The notes beneath the pieces were generated by a model that worked only from the letters and a program-made list of their open reading frames with translations, made no database searches and was not told the DNA's origin. 21,118 nucleotides of DNA from positions 1 through 21,118 of the forward strand of contig DXCD01000065.1 of the NCBI GenBank assembly GCA_019116185.1. Reading direction: 5' to 3'. This document shows, in pieces, positions 12,479 to 20,002 of the stretch (its first letter is position 1; every line of letters starts with the position of its first letter). The DNA comes from Candidatus Mediterraneibacter stercorigallinarum. GTDB taxonomy: Bacteria; Bacillota; Clostridia; Lachnospirales; Lachnospiraceae. The position numbers and the translations under genes were made by a program.

Positions 12479-13876
12479 ATGAATGAGGGACAGGCGCTGC
12501 ACGGCAGCCCGTATGTAGAACAGATAGAGAAATTTGCACATTCGCTGCGGCAGATCTCCCATACATTCCTGGGACTGGAAGAGAAACGGCAGGCATTTTC
12601 TTCGGAGGAAATAGAGGAGATATTCTCGAGAGTCCGGGAAAGAGTGTGCGCGAAGTGTGAGAAATGCAGCTGGTGCTGGGGTGAAAATTTCGTGCATACT
12701 TATCAGATGGGGTATGACGTGCTCTCTGCTGTGGACAAGTATGGGAACGAACTGAATACTGAGATAAAGCGGAAGCTTATGCAGAGATGCATTATGGCGC
12801 CCAGATTCCTCAGAGAGATGCTGGAAGGATTTCATGGCGCAAGGCAGAATATCATATGGGTGAACCGGATGGCGAGGAGCCGGGAGAGCTGCGCCATCCA
12901 GCTGGATACTTTTGCAGATATGATGCAGCATACGGCAAAAGAACTGGAAAACAGCATTTTTACAGACGAACGTCTGGAGAAGAAAATCGCTGCCGCTCTG
13001 AAGAAAAAAGATGTCCGTGTACTGTATACACATTTTTTTATGAACGGGGAAGGCAAGTATGAGATCCATGTCACTGCGCGGAGTATGAAAAAGCAGAAGA
13101 CCACGGTAAAAGAGGTGGCGCGCGCCGTGTCCGAAGCCGCGGGAAGGAGATTCGTGCTTCCGGGGGACAGCGCCCAGATGCTGGGGGCAAAGTACATGAC
13201 CATCGTGTGCAGGGAGGGACCGGCCTTTTATACAATGCAGGGGACCGCGCGCATCGGGAAAGGCTGTTCCAATATTTCGGGAGATAATTTTACCATGATG
13301 GACATGCCCGGCGGCAGACAGGGCGTGGTGCTCTCGGACGGCATGGGATCCGGGGAGGATGCGTGCCGGGAAAGCACGCTGGTTATTGAGCTGCTGGAAG
13401 AACTGCTGGCAGCAGGCTTTCCTGAGAAGACCGCGATTCAGATGATTAATACAACGCTTGTCATGGGACGGGAGGAGATCCATTATTCCACGGTGGACAT
13501 GACAGTGTTCGATCTGTACACGGGAGAGTGCGAGATTATTAAAGCAGGCGCGTCTTCAACATTTATAAAGAAGAAGGACAGTGTGGAGCATTTGAGCTCA
13601 ACCAGCCTCCCCATTGGCGTCATGAACCATATTGAGATTGACTCTGTGAAGCGGAAGCTTGAGGACGGGGATTTTGTGATCATGGTGACGGACGGCGTGC
13701 TGGACGCGCTCCCGGTAGGGGAGCAGGATGTCCTGCTGGAGACGATCATACAGGGAAGCGCCATTGCCAATCCGAAAGAAATGGCGCATCATATACTGGA
13801 ACAGGTGCTGGCATGGACAGGAAAAGAGCCGGCAGATGATATGACCGTGCTGGCAGTGGGAATATGGGACGCATAG
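12479..13876 (+). CDS. spoIIE: SpoIIE-family PP2C phosphatase lacking the membrane domain
   Basis: 465 residues. SpoIIE dephosphorylates SpoIIAA and thereby activates sigma-F in the forespore. Seen: a four-cysteine cluster CAKCEKCSWC (C57, C60, C63, C66), a helical regulatory middle region, and a C-terminal PP2C domain with SGDNFTM, the metal-binding LSDGMGSGEDA (D287), VTDGVLDA (D405) and DDMTVLAV (D453, D454). The Bacillus protein is about 827 residues with ten N-terminal membrane spans; no such segment exists here or in the space before. The start at ATG 12479 is a best guess: AAAGGG at 12463-12468 is 10 nt upstream, while earlier ATGs (12425, 12431) lie within or at the edge of the terminator. 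The gene order divIC-spoIIE-tilS-hpt-ftsH supports orthology. A short SpoIIE-like phosphatase from another family is less likely. Confidence 0.88.
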   Translation: MNEGQALHGSPYVEQIEKFAHSLRQISHTFLGLEEKRQAFSSEEIEEIFSRVRERVCAKCEKCSWCWGENFVHTYQMGYDVLSAVDKYGNELNTEIKRKLMQRCIMAPRFLREMLEGFHGARQNIIWVNRMARSRESCAIQLDTFADMMQHTAKELENSIFTDERLEKKIAAALKKKDVRVLYTHFFMNGEGKYEIHVTARSMKKQKTTVKEVARAVSEAAGRRFVLPGDSAQMLGAKYMTIVCREGPAFYTMQGTARIGKGCSNISGDNFTMMDMPGGRQGVVLSDGMGSGEDACRESTLVIELLEELLAAGFPEKTAIQMINTTLVMGREEIHYSTVDMTVFDLYTGECEIIKAGASSTFIKKKDSVEHLSSTSLPIGVMNHIEIDSVKRKLEDGDFVIMVTDGVLDALPVGEQDVLLETIIQGSAIANPKEMAHHILEQVLAWTGKEPADDMTVLAVGIWDA

Positions 13877-13884
13877 AAAACAGC

Positions 13885-13930
13885 AGTCCCGGACGGCATT
13901 TGTGAGATGCGGAGAGGGGCTCTTTACTTT
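13885..13930 (+). terminator. possible weak terminator after spoIIE
   Basis: AGTCCC (13885-13890) pairs with GGGGCT (13916-13921), and an inner GCAT pairs with ATGC, followed by CTTTACTTTT. The internal loop is large, and the tail overlaps the tilS -35 box. Confidence 0.35.
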
Positions 13931-13951
13931 TGGAAATTAATTGGTTATAGT
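13923..13951 (+). promoter_or_regulatory. candidate tilS-hpt-ftsH promoter directly before the start codon
   Basis: TTTACT (13923-13928), a 17-nt spacer and TATAGT (13946-13951). The -10 ends 6 nt before the ATGATG at 13958-13963, so the transcript would start at or next to the start codon. Confidence 0.55.
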
Positions 13952-13957
13952 TTACAT

Positions 13958-15460
13958 ATGATGAGAAACGAAGAGAGAGAAGTAGAACGGTTTATCAGGA
14001 AACACGGCATGATCGGGAAGGGTGACGTGGTGATCGCAGGTGTATCGGGCGGAGCGGACTCGGTATGCCTGCTTTTTGTGCTCTGCGCCCTGCGTGAGAA
14101 GATCGGTTTCCAGATCAAAGCGTGCCATGTGAATCATGGGATCAGGGGTGCGGACGCGGATGCGGACGAGGCATATGTCAGAAAGCTGTGTCAGGAGCTT
14201 GGAGTGCCCTGCCGTTTTTTCCATGAAGATGTGGAATTAATTGCCAGAAAGCGGAAACAATCTCCTGAGGAGGCGGGGCGCATGGTGCGGCGGGAGGCGT
14301 TCGAGGCGATGTGCCGTGAAGACGGGGGAACCAGGATCGCTACCGCGCATCACAAGGATGATAACGCGGAGACCATACTATGGAACATGGCGCGGGGGAC
14401 AGGCCTGAAGGGGCTGAGGGGCATTCAGCCCGCGGCAGGAAAATGGATCCGGCCGCTTCTGGCACTTACCCGGGAACAGACCGAAGGGTATCTTAAGGCG
14501 AAGGGGATCTCCTGGTGTGAGGATATGACAAACAGCGAGGACAACTATACAAGGAACAGGATCCGGCACAATATCCTGCCGTCTCTTGAAGAACAGGTCA
14601 ATCCGGGGACCGCGCGGCATCTGGATGAGTTGTCCCGCCAGGCGCAGGAGGTCTGGGATTACCTGGAGCAGGGCGTTGACCGGGCGTGGGAGAAATGCGT
14701 GGATGTCAGGGAGACGGCAGAAGACTGCGTGCTTGAGATCAGCCGGCCGCATTTTGAAGAGGAGATGCCGGCTGTACAGAAGCAGCTCCTTCATCGCTGT
14801 CTTGCGTATGTCAGGGGACAGGAACGGGATATCGGCGCGGTCCATATAGCAGCCCTGGCAGAGTTGTTCGGGAGACAGGCCGGCAGGACGCTTGACCTGC
14901 CGGGAGACATAAAAGCGGAGCGGACGTATGCCGGAGTGACGGTACGGCAATACAGCGCGGATGCCGGGGGCGGCAAGACCGGAGAGCGCGGGGGTGACTT
15001 TGAGATCCCACTGCAGATTCCGGGCAGGGTGGAGCTCCCGGACAGGGCGGGAAACTTCGGCGCAGGCTGGAGTATCGCCTGCCGGATCATAGAAAACACG
15101 GGCGTTTCAGAAGCAGAGGCGATCCCTCAAAAAAGCTACACGAAATGGTTTGATTATGATATAATAAAATGCAGTCTTTCTGCGAGGACGAGGCAGAGCG
15201 GCGACTATCTCATTATTGATGAGAAAGGGAGCCGGCAGAAGCTGAAAGCTTTTTTTATCAATCAAAAGATCCCGCGGGAAGCAAGACCGCGTATGCTTCT
15301 CATTGCCGACGGGCAGCACATCATGTGGATTCCGGGGCACAGAATGAGCCGGGCATACTATGTCACCAGCAGGACAAAAAAGATTCTTGAGATAAAGATA
15401 ATGGAGGAGAAAGAAAATGGCAGAGACGATCAGGGTACTGATCCCAGAGGAAAAAGTTGA
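13958..15460 (+). CDS. tilS: tRNA(Ile)-lysidine synthetase
   Basis: 500 residues. Converts C34 of tRNA-Ile(CAU) to lysidine using ATP and lysine; essential in most bacteria. Seen: the PP-loop SGGADS at residues 30-35, the family motif ATAHHKDDNAET (about 130-140), GLKGLRGI, ENYTRNRIRH-like DNYTRNRIRHNILP, a TilS substrate-binding domain and the C-terminal TilS domain with RTRQSGDY and RLKAFF-like KLKAFFINQKIPREAR. The frame is open from 13907, but the first 17 codons lack family similarity; ATG 13958 (or the adjacent 13961) gives the usual start of helix plus GDVVIAGVSGGADS. Neither has a Shine-Dalgarno. The gene ends 44 nt inside hpt, so its last 14 residues (after KIMEEKEN) are an extension read out of frame through the hpt start. 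Confidence 0.92.
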   Translation: MMRNEEREVERFIRKHGMIGKGDVVIAGVSGGADSVCLLFVLCALREKIGFQIKACHVNHGIRGADADADEAYVRKLCQELGVPCRFFHEDVELIARKRKQSPEEAGRMVRREAFEAMCREDGGTRIATAHHKDDNAETILWNMARGTGLKGLRGIQPAAGKWIRPLLALTREQTEGYLKAKGISWCEDMTNSEDNYTRNRIRHNILPSLEEQVNPGTARHLDELSRQAQEVWDYLEQGVDRAWEKCVDVRETAEDCVLEISRPHFEEEMPAVQKQLLHRCLAYVRGQERDIGAVHIAALAELFGRQAGRTLDLPGDIKAERTYAGVTVRQYSADAGGGKTGERGGDFEIPLQIPGRVELPDRAGNFGAGWSIACRIIENTGVSEAEAIPQKSYTKWFDYDIIKCSLSARTRQSGDYLIIDEKGSRQKLKAFFINQKIPREARPRMLLIADGQHIMWIPGHRMSRAYYVTSRTKKILEIKIMEEKENGRDDQGTDPRGKS

Positions 15461-15944
15461 TGAAAGGATCAGGGAACTGGGTGAGAAGATCAGCGCAGAT
15501 TATGCGGGAAAGCAGATCCATCTGATCTGTGTATTAAAGGGCGGAGTGTTCTTTATGTGTGAATTGGCGAAGCGGATTACAGTGCCGGTATCCATGGATT
15601 TTATGTGTGTAGGGAGCTACGGAGACGGAACGGCCTCCAGCGGCGTTGTGCGTATCGCGAAGGACCTGGACGAATCGATCGAGAATAAAGAGGTCCTGAT
15701 TGTTGAGGATATCATTGATTCAGGGAATACACTGTATTACCTCATGGATGTCCTCAAGAAGAGAAATCCCGCCAGCATGCAGCTGTGCACACTTCTGGAC
15801 AAACCGGAACGCAGGGTGAAGGATGTGAAAGTAGACTACTGCGGATTTGAAATCCCGGATGAATTTGTAGTCGGGTACGGGCTTGACTACGCCCAGAAAT
15901 ATAGAAACCTTCCTTATATCGGAGTAGTGGAAGGCGTGGAATAG
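15417..15944 (+). CDS. hpt: hypoxanthine phosphoribosyltransferase
   Basis: 175 residues. Purine salvage: hypoxanthine or guanine plus PRPP to IMP or GMP. Seen: the KGGVFF loop (41-46), the flexible-loop SYG (67-69), the PRPP-binding VLIVEDIIDSGNT (93-105) with the acidic pair E97-D98, and the base-binding DEFVVGYGLDY near the C-terminus. The ATG at 15417 has GGAGGAG about 10 nt upstream, located inside tilS. The overlap with tilS and the 15-nt gap to ftsH indicate one operon tilS-hpt-ftsH, the same order as in Bacillus. HprT can interact with TilS and act as a regulator of ftsH in Bacillus (family knowledge, not visible here). Confidence 0.95.
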   Translation: MAETIRVLIPEEKVDERIRELGEKISADYAGKQIHLICVLKGGVFFMCELAKRITVPVSMDFMCVGSYGDGTASSGVVRIAKDLDESIENKEVLIVEDIIDSGNTLYYLMDVLKKRNPASMQLCTLLDKPERRVKDVKVDYCGFEIPDEFVVGYGLDYAQKYRNLPYIGVVEGVE

Positions 15945-15950
15945 GAAGGA
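15943..15950 (+). promoter_or_regulatory. ribosome-binding site that sets the TTG start of ftsH
   Basis: AGGAAGGA at 15943-15950, 9 nt before TTG at 15960. No ATG in the ftsH frame lies at a suitable distance; the next in-frame ATG (16009) falls inside the first membrane segment. Confidence 0.75.
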
Positions 15951-15959
15951 GCATAAATT

Positions 15960-17795
15960 TTGGATAATAACAGAAAATACAGGAGCGTTAATGTAACTAC
16001 GCTTCTGATGTTTATCGTAATCGTGGCCGCAGTCCTCTGGATGGCGGGCAGGATGCAGATGCACCGGCAGGAGATGACGTATACAGAGTTTTCCGCCCAG
16101 GTGGAAGAGGATAATGTGACAGATGTATATATTGACCTGAACAGCGCTGTGCCCACCGGCACGGTATCCTTCATGCTGAAAAATGAAAATGAGGCAAAGA
16201 CAGTCAATGTCTCCGATGTGGAAGAGGTAAAAGACCTGTTGGACGAACACGATGTGGACTACAAGATGTCCGCAATACCTGAGGATTCGGTACTCACAAC
16301 TGTTTTCCTCCCGCTGCTGGTAACTTTGGCAGGAGTCTTCCTTATTTTTTATCTGCTGAACCGTCAGAACGGCGGGACGAATGCAAAGGCAATGAACTTT
16401 GGTAAGAGCCGCGCAAGAATGACAGGCCAGGATGAGATCAAGGTGACATTTGCAGATGTGGCAGGGCTGAAAGAAGAGAAAGAAGAGCTGGAGGAGATTG
16501 TGGACTTCCTGAAAGCTCCTAAGAAATATGTGCAGCTTGGGGCCAGAATCCCGAAGGGGGTCCTCCTGGAGGGACCTCCGGGAACCGGGAAGACACTGCT
16601 GGCCAAGGCAGTGGCAGGCGAAGCCGGGGTGCCGTTCTTCAGTATTTCGGGCTCTGACTTTGTAGAAATGTTCGTGGGCGTGGGCGCGTCCCGCGTGCGC
16701 GATCTGTTCCAGGACGCAAAGAAAAATGCCCCGTGCATCGTGTTTATCGATGAGATCGACGCGGTGGCGAGAAGGCGCGGAAGCGGTCTTGGCGGCGGTC
16801 ATGACGAGAGGGAGCAGACATTGAACCAGCTTCTTGTAGAGATGGATGGATTTGGAGTAAATGAAGGCATCATCGTCATGGCGGCGACGAACCGCAAGGA
16901 TATTCTTGATCCCGCGATCCTGCGTCCGGGACGCTTTGACAGAAATGTTATCGTGGGACGTCCGGATGTGGGCGGAAGAGAAGAGATCCTGAAGGTGCAT
17001 GCAAAGAATAAGCCGCTGGGCGACGACGTGGATCTGCGTCAGATCGCGCAGACAACGGCCGGGTTTACCGGAGCGGATCTTGAGAATCTGTTAAATGAAG
17101 CCGCGATCCTGGCAGCAAAGGCGAACCGGGTGTTTATTCAGCAGCAGGATATCCGCCATGCTTTTGTCAAGGTGGGAATCGGTCCGGAGAAGAAGAGCCG
17201 GATTGTCTCTGATAAAGAACGGCGGATCACCGCATATCATGAGGCGGGACACGCGATCCTTTTCCATGCGCTTCCTGACGTGGGACCGGTGTACAGCGTA
17301 TCTATCATTCCGACAGGCGGAGCGGGAGGATATACAATGCCCCTGCCCGAGAAGGATGATATGTTCAATACAAAGGGACACATGCTCCAGGAGATCACCG
17401 TGGCGCTGGGCGGACGTGTGGCGGAAGAGGAAATTTTCGATGATATCACCACAGGCGCTTCACAGGATATCAAGCAGGCGACGGCGATCGCAAAATCAAT
17501 GATCACCAAGTTCGGTATGTCCGAGCGCCTCGGACTGATCAATTATGACAATGACAGCGACGAAGTATTCATCGGAAGAGATTTCGGGCACACATCCCGC
17601 GGATATGGCGAGAAGGTAGCCGGAACGATCGATGAAGAAGTAAAACGGATCATCGATGAGTGTTATGCAAGAGCGCGCAGGATCATCCAGGAACATCATG
17701 ACGTTCTGGAGGCATGTGCCAAGCTCCTGTTAGAAAAAGAAAAGATAACAAGGAGTGAGTTTGAAGCATTATTTGATGAGAGCAGCGAGACATAA
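15960..17795 (+). CDS. ftsH: membrane ATP-dependent zinc metalloprotease FtsH
   Basis: 611 residues. Membrane-anchored AAA+ protease that degrades misfolded membrane and regulatory proteins. Seen: membrane span 1 (about 13-31), an extracytoplasmic domain, span 2 (about 108-128), AAA domain with Walker A GPPGTGKT (205-212), Walker B VFIDEID (D264, E265), the second region of homology AATNRKDILDPAILRPGRFDR, and the peptidase with HEAGH (H427, E428, H431) and the third zinc ligand D503 in GASQDIKQAT. All catalytic residues are present. It starts with TTG. Last clear member of the tilS-hpt-ftsH operon; the GH13 gene follows after 14 nt with no terminator, so read-through is likely. In Bacillus FtsH is also needed for sporulation entry. 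Confidence 0.97.
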   Translation: MDNNRKYRSVNVTTLLMFIVIVAAVLWMAGRMQMHRQEMTYTEFSAQVEEDNVTDVYIDLNSAVPTGTVSFMLKNENEAKTVNVSDVEEVKDLLDEHDVDYKMSAIPEDSVLTTVFLPLLVTLAGVFLIFYLLNRQNGGTNAKAMNFGKSRARMTGQDEIKVTFADVAGLKEEKEELEEIVDFLKAPKKYVQLGARIPKGVLLEGPPGTGKTLLAKAVAGEAGVPFFSISGSDFVEMFVGVGASRVRDLFQDAKKNAPCIVFIDEIDAVARRRGSGLGGGHDEREQTLNQLLVEMDGFGVNEGIIVMAATNRKDILDPAILRPGRFDRNVIVGRPDVGGREEILKVHAKNKPLGDDVDLRQIAQTTAGFTGADLENLLNEAAILAAKANRVFIQQQDIRHAFVKVGIGPEKKSRIVSDKERRITAYHEAGHAILFHALPDVGPVYSVSIIPTGGAGGYTMPLPEKDDMFNTKGHMLQEITVALGGRVAEEEIFDDITTGASQDIKQATAIAKSMITKFGMSERLGLINYDNDSDEVFIGRDFGHTSRGYGEKVAGTIDEEVKRIIDECYARARRIIQEHHDVLEACAKLLLEKEKITRSEFEALFDESSET

Positions 17796-17809
17796 GGGGG
17801 GCTTAAACT

Positions 17810-19861
17810 ATGAACAGAGACGCGCTGTTCTGTGACGGGACACAGGACTATGTCAGCCCGGCCGAACCCGCGGAAAATGAAAAGGTGTTCCTGCGTTTCC
17901 GCACGGCACATAATGATGTGGAAGAGGTGCGCCTTCTTACCGGGGAATACAGCCACGCAATGTGGAAGGTGCGTTCTGGGGATGAATTTGACCTGTACGA
18001 GATTGAATGGCAGCTGGGAACAGAGCCTTTCCGCTACTCATTTGAGATAAAAAAGGGCGAGCAGATCTGGTATTTTAACCGGTATGGCGTATCGGACCAC
18101 AGGGAAGATTACTATGCATTTACCATAGTGCCGGGTTTCTCCACGCCTGATTGGGCAAAAGGCGCGGTCATGTACCAGATTTTTGTGGACCGGTTCTGCA
18201 ATGGGGATCCTTCTAATGACGTGGAGGACAGAGAATACATCTATATCGGAGAGCCCAGCGCCAGGATCCGGGACTGGAACCAGATGCCCGCTGCGAGGGA
18301 TATCCATAATTTCTACGGGGGCGATCTCCAGGGAGTTATGGATAAGCTGGATTATCTTCAGGATCTGGGGGTAGAGGTGATCTACTTTAACCCGCTCTTT
18401 GTGTCTCCGTCCAATCATAAATATGATATTCAGGACTATGATTATATTGACCCTCATTACGGGAAGATCGTTGCGGACGGCGGCGAGGCGCTCCCCGAGG
18501 GCGCTCAGGATAATGTCCGTGCCACAAAGTACCAGAAACGGACCGGAGATATACGGAATCTGGAAGCCAGCAATGAGCTGTTTATACGCCTGGTGGAAGA
18601 GATACATAAGCGGGGGATGCGGGTCATCCTGGACGGAGTGTTCAACCACTGTGGTTCTTTTAATAAGTGGATGGACCGCGAGCGGATCTATGAGCAGCAG
18701 CCGGAGTATCCGAAGGGGGCATATGTGAGCGCGGACAGCCCGTACAGAGACTTTTTCCATTTCTCTGACAACCGGGACGAAGCGTGGCCTTACAACGGAA
18801 GCTATGACGGTTGGTGGGGGCATGATACGCTTCCTAAACTTTTGTATGAGGATTCACCGGAACTTGAGCAATATATAATGGACGTTGGAAAGAAATGGGT
18901 TTCTCCGCCGTACAATGTTGACGGCTGGCGCCTTGATGTGGCCGCTGATTTAGGGTGCAGCAATGAGTATAACCATATGTTCTGGAAACGTTTCCGTAAG
19001 GAAGTGAAATCGGCAAACCCTGAGGCGCTGATACTGGCAGAGCATTACGGCGATCCCATCGAGTGGCTTCAGGGCGACGAGTGGGACAGCGTCATGAACT
19101 ACGACGCGTTTATGGAGCCGCTGACCTGGTTCCTCACCGGTATGGAGAAGCACAGCGACGAGCGGCGGCTGGACCTGTGGGGCAATCCGGACAATTTCAT
19201 TGGGGCCATGCGGCATTTTATGGCAAGCATGCTCACTCCGTCTCTTCAGGTAGCGATGAATGAGCTGTCCAACCACGATCATTCCAGATTTCTTACACGC
19301 ACGAACCACATTGTGGGGCGCGTGGAGAATGTGGGCTCGAAAGCCGCGGAGGAAGGCGTAAACCATGCGGTTATGAGGGAAGCTGTGGTTGTGCAGATGA
19401 CATGGGTAGGGGCGCCTACGATCTATTATGGGGATGAGGCTGGTTTGTGCGGATTCACAGATCCTGATAACAGGCGTACATTTCCATGGGGAAATGAAGA
19501 CAAAGAACTGCTCGAATTCCACAAAGAGATGATAAGAATCCATAAAGCAGAAAAGCCGCTGAGAAAAGGCTCGATCAAGCTCCTTTTTGCAGATCATAAT
19601 ATTCTTGCCTATGCGAGATTCCAGGGCAGGGAGCAGATCATTGTTGTCCTTAACAACAGCAAGGAATTAAAAGAAGTAACAGTTCCGGTCTGGCTGTCCG
19701 GCGTGCCGAAAGAAGGCAGGATGAAACGGCTGGTATATACCTATGAGGATGGATATACGACTGCATATGACGAGTACATCGTGGAAAACGGCGAGATCGT
19801 GATCAATATGGGGCGGCATTCCGCGGCGGTATTGAAACCGATTCACAAGATGACGATTTAG
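17810..19861 (+). CDS. GH13 alpha-glucan hydrolase, cyclomaltodextrinase/neopullulanase-like
   Basis: 683 residues, no signal peptide, so cytoplasmic. Glycoside hydrolase family 13: an N-terminal beta-sandwich (about 1-115, CBM34-like) typical of cyclomaltodextrinase, neopullulanase and maltogenic amylase; then the TIM barrel with GAVMYQIFVDRFCNGD, GGDLQGVMDKLDYLQDLGV, DGVFNHCG, the nucleophile D376 in DGWRLDVA, the acid/base E411 in LAEHYGD and the transition-state D490 in SNHDHSR; C-terminal beta domain with NNSKELKEVTVPVW. It is about 100 residues longer than the usual 585; extra loops appear at about 205-255 (VADGGEALPEGAQDNVRATK). Likely substrates are imported maltodextrins or cyclodextrins; exact specificity cannot be read. 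AAGGGGGG at 17794-17801 precedes the ATG by 8 nt, 14 nt after ftsH. It ends in a large hairpin. Confidence 0.9.
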   Translation: MNRDALFCDGTQDYVSPAEPAENEKVFLRFRTAHNDVEEVRLLTGEYSHAMWKVRSGDEFDLYEIEWQLGTEPFRYSFEIKKGEQIWYFNRYGVSDHREDYYAFTIVPGFSTPDWAKGAVMYQIFVDRFCNGDPSNDVEDREYIYIGEPSARIRDWNQMPAARDIHNFYGGDLQGVMDKLDYLQDLGVEVIYFNPLFVSPSNHKYDIQDYDYIDPHYGKIVADGGEALPEGAQDNVRATKYQKRTGDIRNLEASNELFIRLVEEIHKRGMRVILDGVFNHCGSFNKWMDRERIYEQQPEYPKGAYVSADSPYRDFFHFSDNRDEAWPYNGSYDGWWGHDTLPKLLYEDSPELEQYIMDVGKKWVSPPYNVDGWRLDVAADLGCSNEYNHMFWKRFRKEVKSANPEALILAEHYGDPIEWLQGDEWDSVMNYDAFMEPLTWFLTGMEKHSDERRLDLWGNPDNFIGAMRHFMASMLTPSLQVAMNELSNHDHSRFLTRTNHIVGRVENVGSKAAEEGVNHAVMREAVVVQMTWVGAPTIYYGDEAGLCGFTDPDNRRTFPWGNEDKELLEFHKEMIRIHKAEKPLRKGSIKLLFADHNILAYARFQGREQIIVVLNNSKELKEVTVPVWLSGVPKEGRMKRLVYTYEDGYTTAYDEYIVENGEIVINMGRHSAAVLKPIHKMTI

Positions 19862-19930
19862 AATATTCTGAAAACAGCGGCGAAAGGGGTCAGGCCCCTT
19901 TGCCTAATGTTTTCAGAATATTTTATTTTC
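19862..19930 (+). terminator. two-stage hairpin terminator after the GH13 gene
   Basis: It starts at the base after the stop codon. The outer stem is 15 perfect pairs (19862-19876 with 19908-19922) and the inner stem is AAAGGGG (19883-19889) with CCCCTTT (19895-19901), joined by short internal loops; then TTTTATTTT follows. The outer arms are AT-rich and could act in both directions. The inner GGGGTCAGGCCCC core resembles dispersed palindromic repeats seen in many bacteria. Confidence 0.85.
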
Positions 19931-20002
19931 CGGGGGAAATTCCTTGGAAATGGGAAGGATGAGGATTGACAAATTGTAATGAATGATGACAGGAGAAGAG
20001 TT

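Noticed and set aside
12434..13483. Minus-strand ORF of 349 codons
   Set aside because: It lies entirely antisense to the spoIIE-like gene, is rich in His/Cys/Pro as expected from antisense of GC-rich coding DNA, and shows no domain or ribosome-binding site.
15720..17000. Minus-strand ORF of 426 codons
   Set aside because: Antisense to hpt and ftsH, which are both unmistakable; the composition (His, Cys, Leu rich) is that of an antisense shadow.
19960..19990. TTGACA at 19966 as a pdxY promoter
   Set aside because: No acceptable -10 box lies 16-18 nt downstream; the nearby TGTAAT is only 3 nt away.
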